DNA of 46,751 bases from Rubrivivax sp. (GTDB taxonomy: Bacteria; Pseudomonadota; Gammaproteobacteria; Burkholderiales; Burkholderiaceae_C). The notes under the pieces were generated by a model that had not been told where the DNA came from, made no database searches, and was given only the letters and a program-made list of their open reading frames with translations. Location of the stretch: NCBI GenBank assembly GCA_021298085.1, contig JAJTDE010000013.1:1-46751 (forward strand), read 5' to 3'. Position numbers and translations under genes: made by a program. This document shows, in pieces, positions 1 to 8,296 of the stretch. Each line of letters begins with the position of its first letter. Positions within the stretch are counted from its first letter, which is position 1.

Positions 1-287
1 TGGACAAGAACGCGTTCAACACGCTGGTGAAGACCGCCCATGAGGTGGTGCGCCGGCACGAGCAGCACCTGCAGGCCACGCTGCACAAGCGCGTGGACGT
101 CTACGTGGATGGTGTGTGCTACGCCGTCAAGCTGGACATCGTCCCCGACGAGGACGACCCCTACGCCATGCTGTCGGCCCACGACGAGCAGCGCCGCCAG
201 GTGGCCGAAGTCAAGGTGGCAGGCGACTTCAAGCTCACCGCCAGCAGCGCACAGCGCTGGATCGAAGGCGGGTTCGAGCGGCCCTGA
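1..287 (+). CDS. C-terminal end of an unknown protein (5' truncated)
   Basis: An open frame enters from the left edge (codons start at base 3) and stops with TGA at 285-287, leaving 94 visible residues. The reading is open through base 3 without needing the GTG at 27, so this is the tail of a longer protein. The visible part is hydrophilic, with a charged helix near the edge, a strand-like stretch (VDVYVDGVCYAVKLDIV) and an acidic turn (PDEDDP). I recognise no family and see no signal or membrane segment. It is followed by a 186-nt gap in which I see only the Shine-Dalgarno sequence of the next gene. Confidence 0.6.
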   Translation, partial: DKNAFNTLVKTAHEVVRRHEQHLQATLHKRVDVYVDGVCYAVKLDIVPDEDDPYAMLSAHDEQRRQVAEVKVAGDFKLTASSAQRWIEGGFERP

Positions 288-473
288 AAGGGGCTGCAAG
301 GGCAATCAGTCTGTCTGGAAAGTCGCCCGTAAGTCGAGAACGCGGACGATGGCAGCTCAGGTGTTCAGCACCGTGGCGCACGCCGCAGCGCTGCACCTCA
401 GCGCCGCAACAGCGGTTGATCGCCGACAGCCCCCAGCCACGGGGCAGTCGCAGCCACCCACCTGGAGATCTCG

Positions 474-1118
474 ATGTCCGTTCATGCCGTTCCTCGCCTT
501 TCAGCATTGGCCCTGGCTTGCGCCCTGTGCAGCAGCACCGCAATTGCACAGGACCGCCCCTGGTACCTGACGCTGGATGCCGGCGTGTCCCGCGCGGCCG
601 ACCCCAGCTTCGCCGGCGGACGTCTGTCGACACGCCCGGGCGCTTCCTATGGCGGCGCCATCGGGCGCCAACTCGGGCCGGACTGGCGCATCGAGGCGGC
701 GGTGATGTACCGCAACCACCCCGTTCGCGAGGTCAGCAGCCCCGGTTTCGACGCCCGACCTGGCGACGCAGACTGGGCCTCGCTGTTCCTCACTGTCAAC
801 CTGATGCATGACTTTGCGGCCGTGAAGCTGGGCCCGGCCAGCGTGCGACCCTACGTCGGCCTGGGCATTGGCCGTGCCCAGGAAGTTGACGCCGACCTCT
901 CAACCGGTGGGGTCGCACGTGAGTTCTCCGGCTCCGGCAGTGCGCGCCAGTTGATGGCCGGCCTGCGCTGGGACTACGGCGGCCCCTGGACAGCAGACCT
1001 CGGGGTGTCATACGCCGATGCCGGGCGCATTCGCCTGGCCAGAACGGGCGGGGGAGCCCCTGTCGAGGCGCGCTACCGCGCCACCACCGTGACAGCCCGT
1101 GTGGGCTACCGCTTCTAG
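474..1118 (+). CDS. Outer-membrane beta-barrel protein, porin/OmpA-like family
   Basis: A protein of 214 aa with a Sec signal peptide (hydrophobic residues about 8-24, cleavage predicted after AIA before QDRPW). The mature part has alternating amphipathic strands with Gly/Tyr-rich turns and ends in Tyr-Arg-Phe. A C-terminal Phe is the usual sorting signal of outer-membrane barrels recognised by the BAM machinery. The length suits an eight-stranded barrel. A GGAG motif lies a few bases before the ATG. It directly precedes a two-component system on the same strand, so the barrel may be a target of that system, though this is inference. A specific function cannot be read from the sequence. Confidence 0.75.
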   Translation: MSVHAVPRLSALALACALCSSTAIAQDRPWYLTLDAGVSRAADPSFAGGRLSTRPGASYGGAIGRQLGPDWRIEAAVMYRNHPVREVSSPGFDARPGDADWASLFLTVNLMHDFAAVKLGPASVRPYVGLGIGRAQEVDADLSTGGVAREFSGSGSARQLMAGLRWDYGGPWTADLGVSYADAGRIRLARTGGGAPVEARYRATTVTARVGYRF

Positions 1119-1179
1119 CGCCTGCCCTGGGCTCGCGCATGATGGCGACAGTCTCCCTGACTGCGTTAGTCTGACGTCC

Positions 1180-1890
1180 ATGAATCGCATCCTTCTGGTC
1201 GAAGACCATGTGGACATGCGCGAACTGGTGGTGCGCGAACTGCACCGCGCCGGCATCGCTGCCGATGCCGTTGGGCGCGTCAGCGAGGCTGAAGCCTGCC
1301 TGGCCCAGGTGCGGTACGCCGCCCTGGTGCTTGACCGCGGGCTGCCGGACGGCGATGCACTGCCCTGGCTTCAGCGCCTGCGTACCCGGCAGGTGTTGGT
1401 GCCCTGCCTGCTGCTGACGGCTCGGGATGCCTTGCACGACCGTGTCGATGGCCTGGAGGCTGGCGCCGATGACTACCTGGCCAAGCCTTTCGAGCGCGAT
1501 GAGCTGGTGGCCAGGGTGCGCGCCTTGCTGCGTCGCCAGAGCGCCTGGGTGTCCAGCGCGCCGCACTGGGCGGGGCTGGGCGTCGATCCCATGGGTGCGC
1601 GGCTGAGCCACGGGCGCTCGAGCGTGAACCTCGCGCCCAGTGAGCTGCAGCTCATGCTGGCACTGGTTCGCGCCGAGGGCCGCGTGGTGCGCCGTGGCGC
1701 ACTCGAAGCCGCGGCCTGGGGCCTGACCGAGCCGGTGACGCCCAATGCCTTGGACGTCGCCCTGCACCGGCTGCGCCGGAAGATGGATGTGCTGGGCACA
1801 CCAGTGCGCCTGGTCAACGCCAAGGGCGTCGGCTACCGGCTCGAAGGTCCGGCTGACGACACCGGAGAGCGCAGTGTCCGAGGCCCGTGA
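1180..1890 (+). CDS. OmpR/PhoB-family two-component response regulator
   Basis: A protein of 236 aa. The receiver domain (about 1-120) has the acidic pocket E8/D9, phospho-acceptor D52 in LVLDRGLPDG, T80 (LLLTARD) and K102 (YLAKPF). The C-terminal half is a winged-helix OmpR-type DNA-binding domain ending in the characteristic DVALHRLRRKMD and GVGYRLE segments. I chose the ATG at 1180 because MNRILLVEDH is the canonical receiver start; the frame extends upstream with no family similarity. It overlaps the histidine kinase gene by 17 nt, so the pair is translationally coupled. The layout resembles the QseB/PmrA/TctD group, but no stimulus can be assigned. Confidence 0.93.
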   Translation: MNRILLVEDHVDMRELVVRELHRAGIAADAVGRVSEAEACLAQVRYAALVLDRGLPDGDALPWLQRLRTRQVLVPCLLLTARDALHDRVDGLEAGADDYLAKPFERDELVARVRALLRRQSAWVSSAPHWAGLGVDPMGARLSHGRSSVNLAPSELQLMLALVRAEGRVVRRGALEAAAWGLTEPVTPNALDVALHRLRRKMDVLGTPVRLVNAKGVGYRLEGPADDTGERSVRGP

Positions 1891-3262
1891 GCGGTCACCG
1901 CGGGCGCGCGCCCATGCGCCCAGTCTGGCGCTGCGTCTGGCACTGGGCTTCGCGCTGGCGTTTGCCTCCACTGCCCTCCTGGTGGTGGGCGTTCAGGCGC
2001 TCCTCGCCGAGCGATTCGGCCACCTGGTGACGCGCATGAGCATGGAAGGGCAGACTGAAGACATCTTCGACGCCTTCGTGCTGGATGCCCAGCGGCGCGT
2101 CGTCGGCGTCAAACTTCAACCCGAAGACGCGGTAGGCTTCGACGACTTCTTTGCCAATCTCAAGTTCCGCGTGCTGGACGCCTCCGGCAGCGTGGTCGCC
2201 AGCAGCGAGGAAGACCGCCGTTCTCTGCTGCCGGGCAAAGGTGTCAACCAACAACCTGGCTTCTTCGGCGTGGTGCCGTTCGACGGGCGCGACTTCTTTG
2301 TCGGCGCCTGGCAGCGCGACGTGCATGGGCGTGCCTACGTCCTGCAGCTCGCCCGCAGCGACCGCTTCGAGCTGCTGGCACGGGAGGCCCTGACGCCTGC
2401 CATCACCGAAACAGTCGCGCTGCTGGGCACGCTGTCTGCACTGATCTTCGCGCTGGCCGGAGCGCTGGCCGTGCGCTCGGTGCTCCGGCCGATACGGGCC
2501 GCTGAAGCGGCAGCCCGCCACGTGGGCGGGCGCAACCTCGCGGCACGGCTGCCTGAAGAGGGCTTGCCCGCCGAGATCCGACCCCTGGTTCAGACGTTTA
2601 ACGCTGTGCTGCAGCGACTGGAGCAATCATTCCAGGAACAGGAGCGCTTCATCGCCAATGCAGCGCATGAACTCAAGACACCCCTGGCACTGGCGCGTGC
2701 CCGCGTCGAGGCAGGGTTCGACAGCCCCATCGATCACCAGCACCTGCTCAGTGACCTCGACGCCATGGGGCGTCAAGTGCAGCAGCTGCTGCAACTGGCC
2801 CAGGTGGCGGATCCGCAGGCCATGCGCCAAGCAGCCGTGCACCCGGCAGACGTGGCGCGCGCGGTGCTGGCGCAGCTGGCCTTCAAGGCAGACCGTGGCG
2901 ACATCACACTGCATCTGCAGGAGCCGCCCGACGTTCTCCAGATCGACGCCGATGCCGGGGCGCTGTATGTGCTGGTGAAGAACCTGGTCGAGAACGCACT
3001 CGACTTCTCGCCGTCAGGCTCGGAAGTGCGGGTCACGGTCAGCGCCGAGGGCCTGAGTGTGGACGACCAAGGACCCGGCGTACCCGTTCAGTACCGCGCC
3101 CAGGTCTTCGAACGCTTCTGGCGTTTGCCGGGGCAGGCCAGGCCGGGCTCAGGGCTGGGGCTTGCCCTGGTTCATGACATCGCCGCCGCGCATGGCTGGA
3201 CCGTCAGTTGCGGTGAGGCGGGTGGCGGGGGTGCATCGTTCAAGCTGCGGTGGCAGCGATGA
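1874..3262 (+). CDS. Membrane sensor histidine kinase
   Basis: A protein of 462 aa starting at a GTG preceded by GGAGAG, inside the end of the response-regulator gene. Order: TM1 about 18-44; periplasmic sensor about 45-172; TM2 about 174-202; HAMP about 203-255; HisKA with H265 in ANAAHELKTPLA; HATPase with N-box (LVENALDF), G1 box (VDDQGPGVP) and G2 box (GSGLGLALVHDI). All catalytic motifs look intact. The sensor region is aromatic- and acid-rich without a recognisable PAS or Cache signature. It should phosphorylate the regulator at 1180-1890. The signal is unknown; the adjacent barrel protein suggests an envelope role. Confidence 0.93.
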   Translation: MSEARERSPRARAHAPSLALRLALGFALAFASTALLVVGVQALLAERFGHLVTRMSMEGQTEDIFDAFVLDAQRRVVGVKLQPEDAVGFDDFFANLKFRVLDASGSVVASSEEDRRSLLPGKGVNQQPGFFGVVPFDGRDFFVGAWQRDVHGRAYVLQLARSDRFELLAREALTPAITETVALLGTLSALIFALAGALAVRSVLRPIRAAEAAARHVGGRNLAARLPEEGLPAEIRPLVQTFNAVLQRLEQSFQEQERFIANAAHELKTPLALARARVEAGFDSPIDHQHLLSDLDAMGRQVQQLLQLAQVADPQAMRQAAVHPADVARAVLAQLAFKADRGDITLHLQEPPDVLQIDADAGALYVLVKNLVENALDFSPSGSEVRVTVSAEGLSVDDQGPGVPVQYRAQVFERFWRLPGQARPGSGLGLALVHDIAAAHGWTVSCGEAGGGGASFKLRWQR

Positions 3263-3297
3263 GGCTTTCGACAGGCCATGCATTGACCTAGCAGATG

Positions 3298-3606
3298 TCA
3301 AGCATGACCTTCTGCCCAAGCGGCGAAGTCGTCCAGCTCCATGAGCAGGCGGTTGCCCAGGACTTCGCGCAACAGGCGCGGCGCCCCCTGGTGGTCTTGC
3401 TGGTTGACGATGCCTCGGGCCTTGGCGGTGACCGCATCGCTGTAGGCAATCGCTGCAGTCACCATCAGCGTGACGGCTGGGTTGTAGCTCTTGCTCTGCG
3501 CGAGCGTGACCAGGCTGCGCGCAGACTCGTGGAACTCGCGAGCCTGCAACAACCGGGCCGGCGCATGGCCGCCGTCCACCGCCTTGCGGGGGCCCTTGCC
3601 CGTCAT
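3298..3606 (-). CDS. Small helical HEPN-like protein paired with a nucleotidyltransferase (putative toxin)
   Basis: A protein of 102 aa, start ATG at 3606 overlapping the upstream stop in an ATGA 4-nt overlap, which fixes the start. It is alpha-helical, with a conserved-looking core AIAYSDAVTAKARG followed by NQQDH. R64 and H72 are a candidate, slightly wide, version of the HEPN R-x(4-6)-H RNase motif. HEPN proteins next to minimal nucleotidyltransferases (MNT) form toxin-antitoxin pairs in which the MNT protein AMPylates or otherwise neutralises the HEPN ribonuclease. The assignment rests on size, position, helical content and this motif. It could instead be a non-toxic helical partner. Confidence 0.6.
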   Translation of the reverse strand: MTGKGPRKAVDGGHAPARLLQAREFHESARSLVTLAQSKSYNPAVTLMVTAAIAYSDAVTAKARGIVNQQDHQGAPRLLREVLGNRLLMELDDFAAWAEGHA

Positions 3607-4250
3607 GCGGCTGCCCTGGCAAAGCGCCGCCGGGCCTGATCCGGCGCGGCACCCTTGAGCACGCGACCCTCGCGCACGACGTTGACCCACCAGGGATCGT
3701 CGTCAGGCAGCGCCGCCAAGTCCTCGGCCGTCAGCGCCGTCAGCGAGATGCTGATCTGCTGGGCGTCTTCCAGAGGCATGAGCGCCTCGCGAACCTGGTC
3801 GGCCACCGGCTGCGACCTGACGACGAGCGCGATGTCCACGTCGCTGCCAAGCGCATCATCGCCACGCGCCACGCTGCCGTAGAGCCATGCGGCGCTCACG
3901 GCGCCATGGCGATCGAGCACATCACGGATCGAACTCATGAGCGCATCCCATCGACCTTGCTCGTCGTGGAACAGTGCCGCCAGCGACGACGCGAGCGGAT
4001 GAGCTGCATTAAGTTCGTAGAGCTGCGTCCGTCCCGAACCGTGGACCTTGACCAGCCGCTGACGGGCCAGCACGTCCAGCACGCCGCGCGTACCTTGCGG
4101 CGTGAGCCCAGCCGCCGCCGCCAGTTGCGGCGCCGATTGCGGGGCCCTGTCCGATGTCAGGGCGCGCAAGACACGCACGTGGCCCACGCTGCCGAGCAGC
4201 GCCGTCAGCGGATGCCGGAGGTGGCTTTGGGTTTGGGAGGGAGCGGGCAC
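3603..4250 (-). CDS. Winged-helix / minimal nucleotidyltransferase fusion (putative antitoxin)
   Basis: A protein of 215 aa. The N-terminal part (about 10-85) is a MarR/ArsR-like winged helix (ALTSD..SAPQLAAAAGLTPQG, then LVKVHGSGRTQLYEL in the wing). The C-terminal part (about 105-200) is a minimal nucleotidyltransferase with the GS-x10-DxD motif (G125-S126, D137, D139). I do not see a clear third carboxylate in the following strand (ISISL), so catalysis is uncertain. The only plausible start is the GTG at 4250. A sigma-70-like promoter lies 7 nt upstream, implying a leaderless or nearly leaderless mRNA. Coupled by a 4-nt overlap to the HEPN-like gene. The DNA-binding domain suggests autoregulation through the inverted repeat inside that promoter. 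Confidence 0.8.
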   Translation of the reverse strand: MPAPSQTQSHLRHPLTALLGSVGHVRVLRALTSDRAPQSAPQLAAAAGLTPQGTRGVLDVLARQRLVKVHGSGRTQLYELNAAHPLASSLAALFHDEQGRWDALMSSIRDVLDRHGAVSAAWLYGSVARGDDALGSDVDIALVVRSQPVADQVREALMPLEDAQQISISLTALTAEDLAALPDDDPWWVNVVREGRVLKGAAPDQARRRFARAAA

Positions 4251-4256
4251 GAGGAG

Positions 4257-4285
4257 AAAATACGACTTTCCTTGCAGAAAGTCAA
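4257..4285 (-). promoter_or_regulatory. Sigma-70-like promoter of the HEPN/MNT pair
   Basis: On the minus strand, TTGACT (4285-4280) and TATTTT (4262-4257) are separated by exactly 17 nt. Transcription would begin about 7 nt further on, at or next to the GTG start at 4250. Confidence 0.6.
4264..4283. promoter_or_regulatory. Inverted repeat within the HEPN/MNT promoter, possible operator
   Basis: GACTTTC-N6-GAAAGTC, a perfect 7-bp inverted repeat lying between the -35 and -10 boxes. Binding by the winged-helix domain of the gene product would block RNA polymerase, which fits autorepression of a toxin-antitoxin operon. Binding itself is inferred. Confidence 0.5.
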
Positions 4286-4429
4286 TTTTCCATTGATCAG
4301 TCCATCTCTCCGCGCGAACACCGCATCGGGTGCAGCGCCAGTATGTTCAGTCGCAACGGGGTTGCTGCCCTGCTGCACCTCGGCGCGCTTGAGGGTGGCA
4401 ACGGGTCCGGGTTGAGACCCCGTGAACCG

Positions 4430-5914
4430 CTACATCAACACGATGTCATACCGCTCAGGGTTCATCCCGGCCTCGGCACTCAGGCTGATCGGCTTGCCGA
4501 TGAATTCGCTCAGGCCAGCCAGGTGCACACTTTCCTCGTCGAGCAGCATCTCCACCACCGCCGGGCTGGCAATGACGCGGAATTCCTTGGGCGAGAACTG
4601 CCGGGCTTCGCGCAGGATCTCGCGCAGGATGTCGTAACACACGCTGCGCGCGGTCTTGATCTGGCCGCGGCCTTCGCAGGTGGGGCACGGCTCACAGAGC
4701 ATGTGGTTGAGGCTTTCGCGGGTGCGCTTGCGCGTCATCTCGACCAGGCCCAGCTGTGAAAAGCCGCTGACGGTGGTCTTGGTGCGGTCCCGCGCCAGCT
4801 GCTTGCGGAACTCCGACAGCACGGCCTGCTGGTGCTCTTCCCGGTTCATGTCGATGAAGTCGACGATGACGATGCCACCCAGGTTGCGCAGGCGCAGCTG
4901 GCGCGCAATGGCGCCGGCGGCTTCGAGGTTGGTCTTGAAGATGGTGTCGTCGAAGTTACGCGCGCCCACAAAGCCGCCGGTGTTCACGTCCACCGTCGTC
5001 AGGGCCTCGGTCTGGTCGAAGATCAGGTAGCCGCCGCTCTTGAGTTCCACACGCCGCGCCAGTGCCTTGGCCACCTCCTCTTCAATGCCGAAGAGGTCGA
5101 AGATGGGTCGCTCGCCCCGGTAGTGTTCCAGCTTGGCCACCGTGGCCGGCATGTAGGTGCGGCCGAAGGCCTGCAGCGCCTCGAACTGCAGGCGGCTGTC
5201 GATGCGGATGCTGTGGGTCTGTTCGTTGGCCAGGTCACGCAGCACCCGCTCGGCCAGGCTCAGGTCCTGGTGCAGCAAGGTGCCGGCGGGCTGTGTCTGT
5301 GCCCGCTCACGCACCAGCGACCAGGCCTTGCGCTGGTAGGCGATGTCATCAGCCAGTTCGGTGTCGCTGGCCTCCTCGGCATTGGTGCGCAGGATGAAGC
5401 CGCCACCCCCGCCGTCTTCCGGCTTGCCCACCAGCGCCTGCATGCGGCTGCGCAACTGTTCCCGCAGCTCGGGCGAACCGATCTTCTGCGAAATGCCGAT
5501 GTGGTTGTCCTGCGGCAGGAAGACCAGCATGCGCCCCGCGATGCTCACCTGCGTGGACAGGCGCGCGCCCTTGGTGCCGATCGGGTCCTTGATGACCTGC
5601 ACCGTCAGCGTCTGGCCCTCAAAGACCTGCCGCTCGATGGGCAGCGGCGGCGCATCGTCAGCCCGCCGTGATCCGAAGCCCGAGCTGGTGTGCAGGTCGG
5701 CCACATGCAGGAAGGCTGCGCGTTCCAGGCCGATGTCGATGAAGGCACTCTGCATGCCCGGCAGCACGCGCGTGACCTTGCCCAGGTAGATGTTGCCCAC
5801 CAGCCCCCGTTCCAGGGTGCGTTCGATGTGCAGTTCCTGCACCGCACCGTTTTCGACGATCGCCACCCGCGTCTCTTGCGGGGCCCAGTTGATGAGGATG
5901 TCTTGGCTGGCCAT
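4430..5914 (-). CDS. rng: Ribonuclease G
   Basis: A protein of 494 aa, the usual length for RNase G. An S1 RNA-binding domain lies near residues 35-130 (GNIYLGKVTRVLPGMQSAFIDIG), followed by the RNase E/G catalytic domain with TTVDVNTGGFVG and GGIVIVDFIDM, whose aspartates bind the catalytic metal, and a Zn-link CPTCEGRG. It processes the 5' end of 16S rRNA and initiates mRNA decay in the cytoplasm. In many betaproteobacteria rng directly follows maf; here the two are separated by roughly 8.3 kb of formate dehydrogenase, hip and pckG genes. Confidence 0.96.
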   Translation of the reverse strand: MASQDILINWAPQETRVAIVENGAVQELHIERTLERGLVGNIYLGKVTRVLPGMQSAFIDIGLERAAFLHVADLHTSSGFGSRRADDAPPLPIERQVFEGQTLTVQVIKDPIGTKGARLSTQVSIAGRMLVFLPQDNHIGISQKIGSPELREQLRSRMQALVGKPEDGGGGGFILRTNAEEASDTELADDIAYQRKAWSLVRERAQTQPAGTLLHQDLSLAERVLRDLANEQTHSIRIDSRLQFEALQAFGRTYMPATVAKLEHYRGERPIFDLFGIEEEVAKALARRVELKSGGYLIFDQTEALTTVDVNTGGFVGARNFDDTIFKTNLEAAGAIARQLRLRNLGGIVIVDFIDMNREEHQQAVLSEFRKQLARDRTKTTVSGFSQLGLVEMTRKRTRESLNHMLCEPCPTCEGRGQIKTARSVCYDILREILREARQFSPKEFRVIASPAVVEMLLDEESVHLAGLSEFIGKPISLSAEAGMNPERYDIVLM

Positions 5915-6043
5915 TGGGGCAGTCTAGCTGCCGCGGGTGGCGTGGGCGGGGCTGCGTGGGACGGACCCGCCGACACCTGCTCGCCGTCAGCCCGCTTTCA
6001 GAAACGGCCTTCGTGTCAGCGACGCCCGCGTAAGGTTATGAAA

Positions 6044-6062
6044 TCATGCATAAGTTGCATGA
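6044..6062. promoter_or_regulatory. Inverted repeat in the rng-pckG intergenic region
   Basis: TCATGCA-N5-TGCATGA, a perfect 7-bp inverted repeat in the 342-nt divergent gap (5915-6256). It lies about 195 nt before pckG and 130 nt before rng and looks like a dimer-binding site. No regulator is assigned. Confidence 0.4.
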
Positions 6063-6070
6063 CTATCCCC

Positions 6071-6096
6071 GTGATCGCAAGTTACGAAGCGATTAC
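6071..6096. promoter_or_regulatory. Second inverted repeat upstream of pckG
   Basis: GTGATCGC-N10-GCGATTAC, 7 of 8 positions symmetric, 8 nt beyond the previous repeat. The two palindromes have different sequences. They may be a composite control region for pckG, rng or both. Confidence 0.35.
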
Positions 6097-6179
6097 GGGC
6101 GCCGCAGAATCGCCCACTCCTGGCTTTTTGGGCGCCGCTGACCCTTCGGGGACCGCGGCAGCGGCGGTCTTCAAAAGGC

Positions 6180-6230
6180 GTTTCTGGCGAACCTCGGGGC
6201 CCACCCGGTGTTCGCCAGAAACCGCTTTTT
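6180..6230 (+). terminator. Terminator-like hairpin in the pckG leader (possible attenuator)
   Basis: A perfect 12-bp stem (6180-6191 with 6211-6222, arm GTTTCTGGCGAA), extendable to about 20 bp with two mismatches, a 19-nt loop and a T5 run at 6226-6230. It sits only 26 nt before the pckG start, in the leader rather than after a gene. A second, GC-rich stem (6134-6140 with 6159-6165) precedes it. Confidence 0.55.
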
Positions 6231-6256
6231 AACTTCAACGTTCCCGAGGTCTCTGG

Positions 6257-8131
6257 ATGAACCACCCTGTCATGCAAGGCGTGAATGTCAACGCGCCCAC
6301 CTCTGTAAAACACGCCCGCCTGCTGGCCTGGGTGGCCGAGGTGGCGGCACTGACCGCCCCGGACCAGATCGTCTGGTGTGACGGCAGCGAAGAGGAATAC
6401 AACCGCCTGTGCGCCCAGCTGGTGGCCGGCGGGACGATGAAGAAGCTCAACCCCGAGCTGCGCCCGAACAGCTACCTGGCCCTGTCGGACCCTTCCGATG
6501 TCGCCCGCGTCGAAGACCGCACCTTCATCTGCAGCGAGCAGGCTGAAGATGCTGGCCCGACCAACAACTGGATGGCCCCGGCCGAAATGCGCCAGCTGCT
6601 GCAGACGGGCGACAACGCCCTGTTCCGTGGCTGCATGGCCGGCCGCACGATGTACGTGGTGCCGTTTTCCATGGGCCCGCTGGGTTCGCCCATCGCCCAC
6701 ATCGGCGTGGAGCTCTCCGACAGCCCCTACGTGGCCGTCAACATGCGCATCATGACGCGCATGGGCAAGGGCGCGCTGGACGTGCTGGGCGACAACGGCG
6801 AGTTTGTGCCCTGCGTGCACACCGTTGGCGCGCCGCTGATGCCCGGCCAGAAGGACGTCGCCTGGCCCTGCAACAAGACCAAGTACATCGTCCACTACCC
6901 CGAGACCCGCGAGATCTGGAGCTACGGCTCAGGCTACGGCGGCAACGCGCTGCTGGGCAAGAAGTGCTTCGCGCTGCGCATCGCCTCCACCATGGGCCGC
7001 GACCAAGGCTGGCTGGCCGAGCACATGCTGATCCTGGGTGTCACCTCCCCGGCCGGCAAGAAGTACCACGTCGCCGCCGCGTTCCCCAGCGCCTGCGGCA
7101 AGACCAACTTTGCGATGCTGGTGCCGCCGCAATCGGCTTACGCGGGCTGGAAAGTCACCACCATCGGTGACGACATCGCCTGGATCAAGCCCGGCCCCGA
7201 TGGCCGCCTGCGCGCCATCAACCCGGAAGCGGGCTATTTCGGCGTGGCCCCCGGCACCAACCACAAGACCAACCCCAACTGCATGGATTCGCTCCAGCGC
7301 GACGTGATCTTCACGAACGTCGCGCTGACCGATGACGGCGATGTGTGGTGGGAAGGCATGACCGACGCCGCCCCGGCGCACCTGATCGACTGGCAAGGCA
7401 AGGACTGGACACCCCAGATCGCCAAGGACACGGGCGCCAAGGCGGCCCACCCGAACGCCCGCTTCACGGTCTCTGCCCGGCACAACCCCGTGCTGGACGC
7501 CGCCGCCGACGACCCGAGTGGCGTGGTCATCGACGCCTTCATCGTTGGTGGCCGCCGCTCGACCACCGTGCCGCTGGTCACCGAAGCGCGTGACTGGGTG
7601 GAAGGTGTGTACATGGCCGCCACCATGGGCAGCGAAACCACCGCCGCCGCCGCGGGCCAGCAGGGCGTGGTTCGCCGTGACCCGTTTGCCATGCTGCCCT
7701 TCATGGGCTACAACATGTCGGACTACTTCCAGCACTGGCTGACGCTGGGCGCCACGCTGCAGAAGGCCGGCGTGGCCCTGCCGCGCATCTTCTGCGTCAA
7801 CTGGTTCCGCAAGGGTGCCGACGGCAAGTTTGTCTGGCCGGGTTATGGCGACAACATGCGCGTGCTGGAATGGATGCTGGGCCGTATCGAGGGCCAGGCC
7901 GGGGGGGTGGAGAACGCCTTTGGCGTGAGCCCGCAGTACGCTGACCTGCGCTGGGACGGCTTGGCCTTCACGGCCGAGCAGTTCGCCAGCGTGACCAGCA
8001 TCGACAAGGCCGCCTGGGCCCAGGAACTGACGCTGCACGACGAGCTGTTTGCACAACTGGCCCACCACCTGCCGGCCGAGATGCCGGCCACCAAGGCCAA
8101 GATCCAGGCACGGCTGGCGGCCACGGCCTGA
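6257..8131 (+). CDS. pckG: Phosphoenolpyruvate carboxykinase (GTP)
   Basis: A protein of 624 aa, full length for the GTP-dependent class. It converts oxaloacetate plus GTP to PEP, CO2 and GDP, the first committed step of gluconeogenesis in the cytosol. Motifs: kinase-1a P-loop [10 protein letters not shown] at about 276-285 including the reactive Cys280; GDDIAWIKP; the PEYGFFGVAPGT-like segment ([19 protein letters not shown]); [13 protein letters not shown] and [10 protein letters not shown] in the nucleotide-binding part. The ATG at 6257 follows GAGG at good spacing. It is monocistronic, with a structured leader before it and a strong terminator after it. Presence indicates growth on organic acids or amino acids, consistent with the catabolic genes later in the window. 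Confidence 0.97.
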   Translation: MNHPVMQGVNVNAPTSVKHARLLAWVAEVAALTAPDQIVWCDGSEEEYNRLCAQLVAGGTMKKLNPELRPNSYLALSDPSDVARVEDRTFICSEQAEDAGPTNNWMAPAEMRQLLQTGDNALFRGCMAGRTMYVVPFSMGPLGSPIAHIGVELSDSPYVAVNMRIMTRMGKGALDVLGDNGEFVPCVHTVGAPLMPGQKDVAWPCNKTKYIVHYPETREIWSYGSGYGGNALLGKKCFALRIASTMGRDQGWLAEHMLILGVTSPAGKKYHVAAAFPSACGKTNFAMLVPPQSAYAGWKVTTIGDDIAWIKPGPDGRLRAINPEAGYFGVAPGTNHKTNPNCMDSLQRDVIFTNVALTDDGDVWWEGMTDAAPAHLIDWQGKDWTPQIAKDTGAKAAHPNARFTVSARHNPVLDAAADDPSGVVIDAFIVGGRRSTTVPLVTEARDWVEGVYMAATMGSETTAAAAGQQGVVRRDPFAMLPFMGYNMSDYFQHWLTLGATLQKAGVALPRIFCVNWFRKGADGKFVWPGYGDNMRVLEWMLGRIEGQAGGVENAFGVSPQYADLRWDGLAFTAEQFASVTSIDKAAWAQELTLHDELFAQLAHHLPAEMPATKAKIQARLAATA

Positions 8132-8179
8132 ACGGAAGACCCCCTGCCCTGGCCCTGGCGGTTCTCGCCAAGGCTTGCC

Positions 8180-8214
8180 AAAAACCGCACCCGCACCACG
8201 GGTGCGGTTTTTTT
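8180..8214 (+). terminator. Rho-independent terminator of pckG
   Basis: AACCGCACCCG and CGGGTGCGGTT form a perfect stem with a 5-nt loop, flanked by A and T runs (T7 ending at 8214). It separates pckG from hipB and could also work on the opposite strand. Confidence 0.9.
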
Positions 8215-8247
8215 ATGCAGACTTGAACGCGTATGCTTCACCAAATC

Positions 8248-8293
8248 TGCAAGCTTTAACTTGCATTTCAGTGCAATTCTCCTACGATTGCAC
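8248..8293. promoter_or_regulatory. Two inverted repeats upstream of hipB, likely autoregulatory operators
   Basis: Site 1 at 8248-8265 is TGCAAG-N6-CTTGCA; site 2 at 8271-8293 is GTGCAAT-N9-ATTGCAC, ending 3 nt before the hipB ATG. Both are perfect and share the TTGCA half-site. HipB-type antitoxins repress their operons by binding paired palindromes, so these are the natural candidates. No convincing Shine-Dalgarno sequence lies before hipB. Confidence 0.6.
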
Positions 8294-8296
8294 GCC

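Noticed and set aside
4340..4420. Imperfect stem (GTTGCTGCCCT with AGGGTGGCAAC) downstream of rng as its terminator
   Set aside because: Two mismatches and no T run in the direction of transcription.
6059..6232. A 57-codon frame in the pckG leader beginning ATGACTATCCCC and ending at the terminator-like hairpin
   Set aside because: No Shine-Dalgarno sequence, no run of regulatory codons and unremarkable composition; the stop falling after the hairpin is probably chance.
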